The notes beneath the pieces were generated by a model that searched no databases, was not told the origin of the DNA, and saw only the letters and a program-made list of their open reading frames with translations. Source: Lineus longissimus (Eukaryota; Nemertea; Pilidiophora; Heteronemertea; Lineidae). Taken from it: a stretch of 64,000 nt of DNA. The stretch is from NCBI RefSeq assembly GCF_910592395.1, contig NC_088326.1, positions 12,283,001 through 12,347,000 of the forward strand. The letters run 5' to 3'. The first letter of the stretch is position 1, and each line of letters starts with the position of its first letter. Below, in pieces: positions 12,124 to 24,149 of this stretch. A program made the translations under genes and the position numbers.

Positions 12124-12768
12124 GATTCCCTTTCGACAAAAGAAAATTATTCCTATTGAATTATGATATGATGACAGCTTTCCGTAGGGGTTGAGGCATT
12201 TTACCATTTTCACAAACGATCATCGAAGAATTGAATGCTTTTAGAATAATGCTGACTTTTAACGACTTTTAACTAGATTTTCGTACCTTTTGCGGTTTGC
12301 TTTCAACATGAACAGAAGTCTGTGGAAGAAGTTTCCGCAACCTCCATTAAAAGTTTTCGGTGTCAAGCTTATAATTATGTCTCCGCTGTATGCCCCGTGG
12401 CAGACATGTTGCTTTTCTGTTCGTGATATCCTGAGCGACAATAGGGCAGAGTCGAAAAAACATTGCCATCTTTTCACCTAGGGATGTTGTAGCTGGAATC
12501 TAATGCAAATGATATTGTCCTTTTCTTATCAATATAGCTAGTTATGATTTCCGAAGGCATGTTTTATAAAAAACTTTTTGTAACTTTTAAAAGCAAAGTT
12601 TGATCTGTGCTGTCAATGCTTAGAGGTGTTCTGTTTTTTGGTTTGTCTGTAATGTTTCTACTGTTGTAGGGGAGCGTGAGGTTTTAATAGCTGTAGAAAT
12701 TAGCTCGTAACATTTTGTTAACACTTTTCCTCGTTTGGTCTTAGTTTTTTTTACGCAAGAAAGCTGAG

Positions 12769-12980
12769 TCTTTTTAGCTCTCACGAAAGTCAGCAGAGCT
12801 GGTAAAATCATTATTCAGAATCGCATCTGTCCCTCCATCTGTCAACGTGGGTACACGTTTTGTAACCGTGAGACCTAGGCACTTTAAATCTGGCCATGAG
12901 GAAGCCAAAGAAATGCCCGACAGCGTGGTTCGACTTAAATTCTTCTCACCAGGGGGCTAAAGGGGTAAATTACAAAAACT
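12769..12980 (+). mobile_element. Relic related to the (GTC)n element
   Basis: TTTTTAGCTCTCACGAAAG, CTGTCCCTCCATCTGTC, ACGTTTTGTAACCGTGAGA and CACCAGGGGGCTAAAGG follow the order seen in the element at 13584. The palindrome and triplet run are degraded. Confidence 0.5.
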
Positions 12981-13583
12981 TTTTTTGTCGCTTTATTCCA
13001 CTAGATAGAGGCTTGAAGTAAAGTTTAGGAAGTCTGCAGGTAAGTAGTTTTTAATATAAAATTGGAATCATTTTGATCGATACTACCGGTTGGTGTAACT
13101 TAGCAAAAACCTGTGTTGACCTAGTTTTAACTTGATTTGAATTTCCTTCCTTGGTATTACACTAAAAGAATCATTTTCCTTGAACCTTCTGTTCAAATAC
13201 AATCAAATGCTGCTTGCTGTTATTTCATGTTGACAACTCAACGACAGATCGTCAGCTGTTTAAAGCAGGAGGCAAAGTCAGAACAAGTCTAACCTTGCTG
13301 AATAGATTTAAGTGTCACATCTGTGCTTGTCAGCTTATTCCATCATATAGGACTGGGAGAATATTGACAATGGATTAAAAAATATTCAAAGGACATATTG
13401 TTTGAAGAAACCTTCAGATGACGAAAACATCTGTTGGTAATGAAGCAATATTTGTGGTCGGCATAGCATAAAAATATATCAGAGGCATAAAACTAGAATA
13501 CTGCATCATAATTGCAGAATAATTATTCATGTTTGAAATTCAGCCTTTACAGTATGTCATTTTAAACAAAATTCATTACTTTT

Positions 13584-13635
13584 TAGCTCACCTCTTAGCA
13601 GAGGTGAGCTTATCCCATACCGTGGCGTCCGTCGT

Positions 13636-13691
<56 letters not shown>

Positions 13692-14728
13692 CGTCGTCCG
13701 TTAGCAGGGCACGTTTCGTAACTGTTAGAGCTATTGAGTTGAAACTTGGTACACATGTACCCTTATGTAATGACACCTTGGAGACCAAGTTTCGGTCCGA
13801 TTCGTTTCATGGTTTGGCCACCAGGGGGCCAAACGTTAAAAGTGAAAATATGCAATATCTCCCTTAATAGTAGTCGGGAAATTTTGAAAAAAATATGGTA
13901 GGTACTTCTAGCAAAGGTGCATCATATATCCTCCGGGTTTTTGATTTGACCTCCTTTTCAAGGTCACAGAGGTCAAATGGTGTAAATTGGCCGTTAGGAT
14001 GTAACGATGGCACGTTTCTAAACTGCAATGACTATTGATCCCAAATTTGGTACACATTTACCCCTTAGTCAGGTGATCTCAGGGACCAAAGTTTGGTCCA
14101 ATATGATTCACCACTTGACCACCAGGGGGCAAAATCCAAAAACCTTAAAAATGTGATTATTCCTTAACTTCTTGCCCGATTGCCACCAATTTGATATCAT
14201 GGGTACATCTAACCACCATACAGTATATGTCACACAGGTTTTTAATTTGACCTTCTTGTCAAGGTCACAGAGGTCAAATGGCGTAAATTGGCCGTCAGGC
14301 CGTAACTATGGCACGTTTCTTAACTGCAATGACTATTGATCACTAATTAAGTACACATGTACCCCTTGGTCAGGTGGTCTCAGGTACCGAAGTTTGGTGC
14401 GATCTGATTTGCCGTTTGGCCTCCAGGGAGGGGGCCAAATCCTAAATTCTTCAAAATGCCATTATTCCTAGTATTACTTGCCCGATTGGCACCAATTTTA
14501 TATCATAGGTACATCTAATTCTAACAACCATTCAATGTGTCACCCGGGTCTTCTTTGATTTGACCTACTTTTCAAGGTCACAGAGGTCGAATGTACTGTA
14601 AATTGGCCATTTTGGGGAAATTGTAATTGCTTGGACCTACATCAAACTTAACACTACATGACACAATACCATGCTCTTTATCCATCTTTCCTCCACATGA
14701 GGTGAGCACAATGGCCCTGGCCATTTCA
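13584..14728 (+). mobile_element. (GTC)n-containing repeat element with three internal units
   Basis: The element opens with a short palindrome, AGCTCACCTCTTAGCAGAGG then TGAGCT. A GTC triplet run follows (about 13623-13695). Three units of about 300 bp start near 13700, 14005 and 14304 (GCACGTTTCTAAACTGCAAT-type phrases) and each ends in AAGGTCACAGAGGTC and AAATTGGCC. The right end reads ATGAGGTGAGCACAATGGCC. Elements of this type are common in marine invertebrates. The arginine-rich frames on both strands are the triplet run, not proteins. Confidence 0.72.
13623..13695 (+). repeat. (GTC)n microsatellite
   Basis: An almost pure run of GTC triplets of about 70 bases, with short CCGTCGTCC interruptions at the ends. 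It sits inside the repeat element at 13584-14728. Confidence 0.95.
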
Positions 14729-16459
14729 TTTCTAATTTTGAAGTTTTGTGAAACACCCTGTACTAAGTGTAGAGCAAAGAATGGCGTATAACATATCATC
14801 CTTTTTCCATCTTGACACTCAAGGCTCCAAGATCAAAATCCTTCTCTCCACACCCTGGTTTAAGAGCTTTGGTGCAGAGGTTTTCGGGAAAACACTGAAT
14901 CTCAGGATGGTTTTGGTCTGGCTCTCGTGGGTTTCGGATGGCTGCAGTTTCAGCCTACAGGGCATGATGGGAAAAATATCAAAATGCATGTAAACAGTTC
15001 TCATGAATAATAATAAAACATGTGGTTGTACAATGTTAAGAGTCAAAATGACATGTACTTGAATACATATTATTGTCATAATGTTTCATTTTCATGAATG
15101 TGCCAAATATGTTAATACATCCAATTGCTGTGTTTGACCCTGAAAGAATTTCGATGGAGTCTATGAATATTTACAAACAAGTTATTATTATTTTTCGTTC
15201 TTTTATGCATGAGTGTTTGTACTGTAAGGCACATGTGAATGACCTAGGCATTACTCTATATGGGAGGATTATGTCGGTTTTTATTGCCTGGATGAAATAT
15301 GAACACCCTGTATGATATTAGCAAACCCAACTTTGTGCATACATTGGTCACAAAACTTATTTTCTACGGTGTTATGAACGTGTTGTTGTAAAATTTCGAG
15401 AAAGCCAAGTTCAAACATGTGTTGTTCCAATTTGACCTCAATTAAAGCCGAGTTGCTTCCAAATTGATGAATTTAAATCTGAATCCCTTTAAAGGTTCTT
15501 ACTCAATCATTACTGTACAGAGCCAACCTCCAGTCAAAACTATTAAAAGTTTGCCAAAAAAGTTCAGGGATGTCTCAATCTAAGAAATATTTTACTCCAA
15601 GTTTCTCCAACTCACGAATTGCATGCATCATGATTTTATATTTTGAGTGATATATCTTTAATAGCCTTTTGTATCCCTCCTGAAAGGACTCATAAAAAGC
15701 AAAGATGGCCATATGTCCTTGTAGTATCAGTTAAGGCCAATGAAATTTGATTTTGTGTTTCTCGTCAGCTACTTTCAAGAAACGGTGACGGTTTTCTTCA
15801 ACTTTCACCCTGTATCATCAGTAAAATCATGATTTTCCTTTGAAAAACACAACCATTGAAATTAGTTAATCGTCCAGAAAACAAAAACGGCATTGTCATC
15901 AGTAGGGGTTCATTAAATCTCACCCCCTGTACTTTTTAATGATGTCTTTCTGTGTTCTTACTAGTCCTATCTGCAGGTATTGTATCACGAAAACTATCAT
16001 TCTGTTTTATTTTTTTGTGACATGATAAAAAATATTTCTTGAAATTTCTCGAACAATGGACTTATTATATCGATTGATCAACTAACCAGCTGGATCAGGG
16101 AGATATTATCTGAAGATGATTTATTTACTTTTCATGTTAAAAAATCATGTGATGTCCTTCTCTAGCCACTGTAGTGTTGAACTGTTTTGGCATAGGCTGA
16201 AAATTAGGTGAGGGCGGAGACGAGAACCGTGACATGAAGTTTCATGGCCTGATAACTCATAATAAGGCAGGATATTGTCATTCATTCCGATTGACCTCTA
16301 CTTCTTGAACAGGTGAAGGTTTTTCATTCATTTTATGTGATTTGAGATTTGTAAAGATATTTCAATGCGTTTTACTCAATGTTCCTCTTTTCACATTTGT
16401 ATTTGTGTGGATTTCTCGATACAACTTAAGCTTTAGCATGTTTTGGTCATACAAAGGTC
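14729..16459. other. No gene seen
   Basis: AT-rich unique sequence. Frames of 73-86 codons at 14748-15315 overlap one another on opposite strands and show no domain. Confidence 0.55.
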
Positions 16460-16625
16460 TTAAAGGAGTTCAATGGACGTATATTAACTATGGGTCAGAA
16501 AAATAGAAATGCAGTTATACATAATGCCATAGTGCAGTTATCATACATCCATCTGTCCTCAAAAGGTGTGTATCTGCCTACACAATGGCAGTTTTGAAAT
16601 TTATATTCAGTTCATATTAGTGAGT
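16460..16625 (+). mobile_element. MITE family C (TTAA target), 3'-truncated
   Basis: TTAAAGGAGTTCAATGG opens the copy. AGAAATGCAGTTATACATAA, TGCCATAGTGCAGTTATC and TTTTGAAATTTATATTCAG match the family. I cannot find a matching right TTAA end. Confidence 0.6.
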
Positions 16626-17457
16626 GAGAGGAAAAACTAACTAAACTTATGCAATTGAAAGCCCTGCATAAACACATAAATATATTTGGCCCCCAAAAAG
16701 AAAAACTAAAATTTAAATAACTGTCAAATCGATGAATTAAAGGTACATCAAAGTGCAATTTCATTTACAGCAAAATTAAATAACCGTGAATATTTTTTGG
16801 TTAACAGTAGCTGTTTTTGTCGACTGGAAGATTAAAGAAATTCCCATTTTGGTGCCGTTTGACTCATTTTTACCCCACATGAAGCATGCAGCAGTCGTGT
16901 CCCAACACATTTATTTGTACCTTTTGATCTAATCGTCTTTTAAATTTGTCGCTTGACTGTTGTTTGTTCGGTGCTGATTGTCCTCTGCTCCTTTGAGTTG
17001 CGATGGAAACCTTTTATTCGTACGTTGACGACTGCAAGCTTGTCCGATCATGATTTGAACAAAATGCGACACACTCCATCAAACGGAGGCAGTTTTGTAA
17101 AATTCTTGAAATGAGGTATTGGTTCTTGTTAATTATGGACACATTTTCTGGCCTTTACAAAATTTCCCTTGGCCCCTTTAAATAAGGGAGCCTCTCCAAG
17201 AAATCCCAGTCAAATTTTGTTCATCCGGGCGTCCAGAAAAACACCAGTCCTCTCTCATCTGAAGTTCAAGCACTCAACCAACCTAATCACAGTCTCCACA
17301 GAAACCTTTCCCTGACCCTCCTGGTAAAAATATACCACACTGGACACCCCTCTTATCTCTCCAACTCAATTTAGCAGACAAATGTTATTTATACAATTCG
17401 AAGTTAAAAAAGGACAATGGAAAAATGCTTATGAGTTATTTTCGTTGAGGAATTTGT

Positions 17458-17935
17458 GACCTTTTATGCTGCAGTGGTCAAATTATTGAGGCTGAGAAAA
17501 AGAGAAGATGTCTTTTTTTGGTATACGGGATGAGGAAAAGATCAATATGGTGCTTTTTGCATCGAAGGCAGCAAAGTACAGGAATATGGTGCATACAGCT
17601 ATGGGCCCCGAAAATTTGTTTTTTGAAAACTTGTTTTCCGTTTGTTGATTTTGCAAATTCCGTGAATGAATGCTAAAATCCCAAAAGACCCCTCAAAATC
17701 GGCCCTGTTTTGAGATTTTGAATGGGAAATGTCCTTGACTGAAGTTAATTTCTAAAATTTACCGAGAATTAATTGCACTGGTTTCGTGCTGATTGACCCC
17801 CTTTCTGGAATTTCCGCCTATGAATTCATATGGAGACTTTTTACCTTTTTAGGTAGCACTGGTCATTGTCTTGAGGTCAAAAGACAAAAGAAATATCTTC
17901 CCTCGGTTTACGGGTTCAGGATTGGTGTTTCAAGA
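17458..17935 (+). repeat. Diverged duplication, spacing about 385 bp
   Basis: TTTATGCTGCAGTGGTCAAA followed by TTGAGGCTGAGAAAAAG and TATACGGG (17462 on) resembles TTTTAGGTAGCACTGGTCAT followed by TTGAGGTCAAAAGAC and TTTACGGG (17847 on). Confidence 0.45.
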
Positions 17936-18865
17936 TGCGTTGTTTGGTGATCAGTTTCGAGATTATGATTTGCTTCTTGGATCTCTCCATGCAATATGTA
18001 CTTTATCAAATCAATCAACAAAGAATTAACTTGTGTCTGCCTTAATAAATGGCAATGTACATTGGCCAGCACTGGTTGTAACCGGCAGTCAACCCCTGTC
18101 CGAAGTACCAGCTTCAGCAGCTAATTTTATCAGTTAATGCTATTTTATCTTCTTTCCCTATTCCCAGGTTTAAAATCGGCTGTCAAAGTTACATAATCGA
18201 GACGTGGCGGTTAAGAAGGGAAGTCTCCTGAGTATGTAATGACCTAGAATTCTGGCTGGTGATGAAACTCGGAATGAAATGAGCGAAACAAAACGAAAAG
18301 AAATGTCTCAATTTCGAATAGAGCATGGGTGTTGTTTTACAAAATTTTATGTCTCCTTATCTAACTGTCCAGGGGAGTGGTACTCATAGTCATGGAGTGT
18401 TACAGAAACTGGGCAGGCTTCAGCTCTGATGAGCTGTTTGGTGGCTCAGGCAATGATAGTCCATTAGACTTAAACTCTATATGCTAGAGACCGAAAAATT
18501 TGTAAAAAATAAACAAAAAACATTTGAGATTATTTGCATAACCCGCAAAAATGAAATGATCGCTTGCAGTCTACACTACCTCTTAGTTAAACTTAAAGTA
18601 GAATATAGAGTCCATTAGCTTTGAGCTTCCCTCTGAAACGTTCTAATGCCTATTTTCATTTCGATGATTTCATTTCATTTCGACATTTTGTGAAGTTTCA
18701 TTCCAGATTACATAATGAGCCTGCGTTCTGAACCCTCTTGACCAGCAGCAATGCAAACACAATAGCAGCTGCATAAAAATATGGAGATATTTCGATATCC
18801 GGTTGATAATGTATGAACTATTGCAGACCCCTCTTACCTCCCAATAAGTAAGGCACACTTTTGCC

Positions 18866-19315
18866 TCCCATGAAAGCACATTTTTGCCTCTCTTGGACAA
18901 GACGTTTTTGCTTCTTATTTAGTGAGAAATATTCTAATCAAAAGGATTTTATGAGAAATTACCATTTGCTACTTCCAATATTCAGATCTTGGACACAACA
19001 ATACTACACTTTTGCCTCCCCTGGACAAGACATTTTTGCTTTTTATTTAGGGATGCTTCATAAGTCACAAGGATTTTATTAATGCAAATTACCGTTCGTC
19101 ATTGAAAATATTTGGATTTTGGATGCTACAATATCAAATGTAAGTTTTTACTATTTCAAAAGTGCACATTTTTGCCTCTCGTAGTCATGGACAAGACATT
19201 TTTGCTTTTTATCTAGTGAGACATATTATATTGCTTCGTAAGTCACAAGTAATTTATTAGAATAACCATTCCCTGTTGCAAATATTTGGATTTTGGCGAC
19301 TACAAAATTGAAACA
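18866..19315 (+). repeat. Diverged tandem repeat, about 150-175 bp, three copies
   Basis: ACATTTTTGCCTC, GGACAAGACATTTTTGCTTT and, further on, CACAAGGATTTTAT and AATATTTGGATTTTGG recur in the same order three times. The open frames at 18861-19082 come from this periodicity. Confidence 0.75.
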
Positions 19316-19565
19316 AAAAGCTTTTTTCAAAAGCTGAAGCTTTAAAAAAAGTGTAATTGATTGTCCATCAGTTGAGTTGAATTTTTAAATATTTGAGTAG
19401 GCCTTGGATACAAAACCAGATGACAGAGTGGCACATTGTCACAATGTCAATATCTCCTATTTAACCGCTTCCAGATGTGGACAAGTTAATCCAGGTGCTT
19501 AGTCAAATATAAAAAATATGATTTAGAGTCCTCAAAAATTTATGAATATATTGCTGGCTTTCATG

Positions 19566-19810
19566 TTAAAGGTCGACGGCGTTCATTATAAATGTTGAAT
19601 TTGTGACTTCCATTTGCGTAAATGTGACCCGTCGCAGCAAAACCAGGCGCATGTCGCACAGAAGATGAGCCTGAATGTCACCAATAGATAATAGAAAAAA
19701 ATTGATGTGCTCATGTTTCACAAAAGGGAGACAATAGATAAATGAATAAACAGTTGTTATCAACCTATTTTCCTGGACCACCAGTAATTACGAACCACAT
19801 ACCCCTTTAA
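19566..19810 (-). mobile_element. MITE family C (TTAA target), diverged copy
   Basis: TTAAAGGTCGACGGCGTTC opens and CCTATTTTCCTGGACCACC with ATACCCCTTTAA closes the element. The closing part matches the copy ending at 40287. The middle is diverged. Confidence 0.62.
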
Positions 19811-21751
19811 TGTTTTCAATATTCTATACGTGCACAAATTTCAACTCATTCAGATGATTGAAACGGTCCCCCTAGAACGCTCAACCTATTGACCATTCAA
19901 TGTGTTTTATCGCATATCTTTCAATGTCATTGTGCAGTAGGGAACGGGAATTCACGCACACCAGCCCGGTGGTTATCATTAATACGAGCATACACATCCA
20001 AACAGATAGGCAATTTATAAATCATGTGCTCTCTCTGACACAACCCCTTGCAATTTTCTTCGACTTGCATCTTGACCTGTGACCCCTGGACCATCCGACC
20101 TTGACCCCTGTATATATTCTCATATTATCAGGAAGGTTTGAGGAATTCACACGACATGGATGTTTTCACATGAAGGATTAACAAATAACTCTATAAAGCA
20201 GGTACGTTCATCTTTTTTGAGCTGTCATATTTTATACCAACTGCTGTACGCCGTCCAATCAGGAAGAACTGACGGAACGGTTTTTTCTGAAAGGCCAGCC
20301 TATTACCACACATTTGCAAATGATTATCAATAATTACGTTTTGACCATGAAAAATGTCAAGCTTTTTGTCATCAATCACACCCCGAAAACAAAGCACTTT
20401 TATCAAATCTCTCTCGGAATACAAAAAAATGCACCAGTTGGGATTTAATGTATTTTTCTCCATCGTGTTGTTTATGTTTATTATGAGGATGTGTTTTGCT
20501 GTTCATGTTATTGGCTGGTAGCCAGCGGCTATTATCCATGATGACACACGCGTGGTACATTATCCACGCTGTAGGTAACCTATGGTCAGCAGGCGGGCTG
20601 ATATAGCATTAGAAGGAAGGGCACTGGTCAGGCATTTTTGTACGGTGTATGGCTTATTTTGCGATATTTGATAAAATTCAAGATATTTCTTAAACTATAT
20701 GACACATGGGGTGTTTGACAGTTGTGAGAGAGAGAAAACAGACCCAAATTGGAAAATTATTCTGTTCCTATCGCATAATTTCCACAGAATAGTTGCTGTA
20801 GACTGTAAGCTTTCTGAAATGTTACTGTAACCTCTTCTCGTGATCGATCAATGTTTTATAGACATCTTATCTTTTCTCTCAAGTGAGTGGGTGCCCTGGT
20901 TTGATTTTGGCGACCTAAATACATTTGATAGAACTTGGTCAGGCATTTCAAGAAAGGAGCGCATCTTCCGATACCTTGGGTAAAATTGGAGATGTCACCA
21001 TGTGAATGTAAAAAATAAGTTTTAGTCTCGACCCCACCGACCCAAATGGGCAGCAAAGATCACTGTATACATCGGGTGCGGAGGCCCTCGAATGCCCCCC
21101 CCCCCATTTCATTACAATTTTTGAATTTGACCGTGAAACATTTAAACACATCAGAAATTTTAATGAGAAATGCAGTGCACCCCACCTCTTTTTATTTCTA
21201 GTTCCTGGATCGGGCCTTTGTACCTTCTAGTATTTCTAAATACAGACTACCCAACAAACTCATTCGATATTTTATTATTTCATATCGATTTAACATGTTT
21301 AACATTTGATAAAATCACAGGAGAGTTAGCACAATGATTGAATTGTAAGTGTAGGGCAAGCCAGTCATAGGTCAAGTGAATCCTCTTTAAGTATGTCATT
21401 TATTGTTTGCGGGTTCCTGTTGCCAAGTTTGATCAAACAAACCTAGAAAAATGGCCTTGCGTTAAAGTGCCTTGGTTCTTTTTTGCTTTCAGATATGAAA
21501 ATCTGTGATCTTATCTCTTTTGCTTTGGCCTTGTCATTTTGATGCGATTGATAAGGTAGACAGGCTAAATAGCGTCTACACAGTATATACATATACAGCC
21601 ATTTTTTGAAAGTTTGGTTTTAAACCTTGAAAGTTATACCATGAATAAATTGTCACCGCTGGGCCTTTATATGAAGTTGACACCTGTTTGAGAGTATTTG
21701 CCGTCAATACTTGTAGTAGATTGTGGCGCCTCTTATTGATTATTTAGCACC
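19811..21751. other. No gene seen
   Basis: Unique sequence. Contains a C run at about 21097-21106. Frames of 60-90 codons are unrecognised. Confidence 0.55.
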
Positions 21752-22094
21752 TTAAAGCGAACTGGAACCGCCGAGCCAGTTCGTATGACCTCGTTTTCAT
21801 TTCCCGCGTATCGGGTGATCAGAACGAGGCATGAATGAAACATGGCGCCTAGCTGTCAATCATTGAGTGACGTCACTACTATGGAATTTACTACGAAAAC
21901 TCATGAATGAAAGATCGCATGACTCACGTGATTCTCACATGATTCTCAATGATAACAAATTGAACTGCGCATGCTCGGGCACTGGGGGCGGAGCTACAAA
22001 TTTGAACTCGAATATGAAGTTGGAAGTTCGACTTTCCTGGGCGGTGAAAGTCGAAAAGTTGAATAAATCGCTCGGCGGTTCCAGTTCGCTTTAA
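21752..22094. mobile_element. TTAA MITE with 21-bp perfect inverted ends (family D)
   Basis: TTAA at both ends adjoins perfect inverted repeats beginning AGCGAACTGGAACCGCCGAG (21752-21776 and 22070-22094). The 343-bp unit encodes no protein. The TTAA target points to a piggyBac-type source. Perfect ends suggest it is young or still mobilisable. Open frames inside it are incidental. Confidence 0.82.
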
Positions 22095-22258
22095 TGTAGA
22101 TAGGTTGAGAAATAGTTGAAAAAACTTTTTGAACTTTCTAAATTGGAGAGAGGGGGCCCCAGTCCCCCCTCTACAAAACCCCGGGAGTGTCACCTATCTG
22201 TATTATATGCACATCCGTGTCCAGTTTTGGTGGTTAAGGTGCGATTTAAATCATTCGT

Positions 22259-22404
22259 TATAGATCCATGCACTTGATTGGGACCAACGTTTACGAAAAC
22301 GTCGCGTCTCATCACGTTACACTAATGTAAAATGCATGGTGACGTGAGGACGATCAACACCACGTCATGTAAACGTTGTTCCCAATCAAGTGCATGAATC
22401 TATA
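22259..22404. mobile_element. Short MITE with about 35-bp inverted ends
   Basis: TATAGATCCATGCACTTGAT at the left is mirrored by ATCAAGTGCATGAATCTATA at the right. Pairing extends through GGGA and CAACGTTTAC with two mismatches. The element is 146 bp long and flanked by TA. The middle is CpG-rich. Confidence 0.8.
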
Positions 22405-22783
22405 GTATCAGTGTCAATCACCTGACAGAGTTGGCACTGACTGCTGCATGTGTTATAAATCACAAAATGTACTTTTCATTCAAACTCTCCAAATTGATGA
22501 CTCTTCACCATATCAGACACCTGCTGTTGCGCGCCATGACGAGTTACTTCAAAGACCTCATTGACTTGCAGAAAGTTAGTTGGAAACTTTTCACGTCAGT
22601 TCAAAAAGGATAACAGGTCTTTTACCTGATACGCCCAATAAGTGCAATCCTTATCTCAATATCAAGCGAATAGTGCTCGTTAGCGGGACTTTGCGATCTT
22701 GGAGTCTTGTGGGTCAAGATGTTTGTTGGCATGCCCTAATGACTAAATGAGGGCAATAGAAAACCTTCTGATATGTCAGAAAT

Positions 22784-23000
22784 GATAATAATATTGAGTT
22801 CTTATTTCATGTATATTGGACTTTCCATGTTTTCCTGTTCAAAGTGCTTTTTGGATACCATGCTATTATCCTGGTCCTCAGAGATTCAAAGAGCAACCAG
22901 AAGAGAACCACGACTAATAGGGGAACCATGCAGTGACTCTGCTGGGAGTCGAACCCACGACCTCCTGATCTTGAGGCCTCTATTACACTATGCTGCCCCA
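22784..23000 (-). mobile_element. tRNA-derived SINE, family 1, copy 2
   Basis: On the minus strand it starts near GGGGCAGCATAGTG and carries the B box GGTTCGACTCC. It shares the body (GGTTCCCCTATTAGTCG) and tail (AAAAGCACTTTGAACAGG, AAGAACTCAATATTATTATC) with copies at 11.3 and 25.6 kb. The A box is degraded. Short open frames here on both strands are by-products of the SINE. Confidence 0.8.
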
Positions 23001-23550
23001 TAAACAAAGAGTAAGCGTAGTGAATTATTTGAAAATGTCCGCAAGTATTTGTCAGTTTACTGTAAGAGGCAATGGTAACTATCTGAAACAATTCGCAACC
23101 GAAATAACCAGAAACCCCACCAGGCTCTCCTCACCAAATTAGATACACATCAAAGATCGTTGACGTTTCAAGAAACTTCTTCACAAAGTAAGAAATCGTA
23201 CAAATTGATAAAAGTGGCGGACCTATCATAACAAACGTGCTAAGAATAACTCGCTCTGCATGATGCGGCAATCGAATGATTCTCCAATATGATTATAACT
23301 ATAAATATTATATGAAGAGTGCAGTCTTCGTCGTGACAAAGTAAGAAATCGTAGAAGTTGTCAAATTGAAGGACAAAGGGGTACAGTCCGAGTCACAATT
23401 GACATGTCCACTGCTTCATGTGAGCTGCGCACAACCTATCACTTATCTTCGTCAGCCCTAATCCATATTTGGAATATAATTTGAGAAGTATGTGTACACA
23501 CACCATCTCAAGGTAAAAAGTACCACTTTCTCAAATGATAAAATTGAACA

Positions 23551-24068
23551 CAGTGGAACGCAACCATTCAACCTCGGTCCCATGAGTGGTTGTGTTACCC
23601 GGTTGGTCGCGTTAATGAAGTTGAAAATCCGGGGACAAAATGCATGATTACGTTTTCCCGCCAAAATTGTTTTTATAAGTTTTTATAAGTTCAAAATTCT
23701 GAAAATTTTCAAAGGCAAAATTTTTTTGGGGCTGATGATGTTTCTGCATTTTGAGCAGAAGAAAACAAGTGAAAAAAATATTACGACTTAGAAATTTTTT
23801 TCTAACCCTAACCCTTTCATAAGTTCAGAATTCTGAAACATTTTCAAAGAATTTTTTTTTTGGGACTGATGATGTTTCTTCATTGAAAAAAATATTTGGA
23901 TATTTTCATCCTTCAGATTTGAATTTTATTCATAAGTTCAAAATCTTGAAAAATTTTCAAAGCCAACATTTTTTCGGGGGGGGGGGGGGTGGGTGATGAT
24001 GTTTCTTCCTTTTGAGCAGAAAAAAAACAATTGAAAAAAATATAATTTTGGACTAAGAAAATTTTTCA
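23551..24068 (+). mobile_element. MITE family B copy with three internal modules
   Basis: It starts CAGTGGAACGCAACC. The phrase GTTGAAAATCCGGGGACAAA and the AAGTTCAAAATTCTG ... GATGATGTTTCTTC module match the copy at 51773. The module occurs three times (about 23685, 23820 and 23932). The right terminus is lost. Similar sequence (ACTTTCTCAAATGA) lies on both sides, so it landed in a short repeat. Confidence 0.75.
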
Positions 24069-24149
24069 AATGAGAAATGACATCTTTCTCAGAATGAGAA
24101 AATACTACTTTCTCAAATGAGAAATTACCGTTACATCTTTCTTGAATGT

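Noticed and set aside
13529-13867. Arginine-rich protein frames on both strands
   Set aside because: They are translations of the (GTC)n microsatellite inside a repeat element.
23807-23820. Telomeric or interstitial telomere repeat (CTAACCCTAACCC)
   Set aside because: Only about two units, embedded in a MITE; too short to be telomeric.
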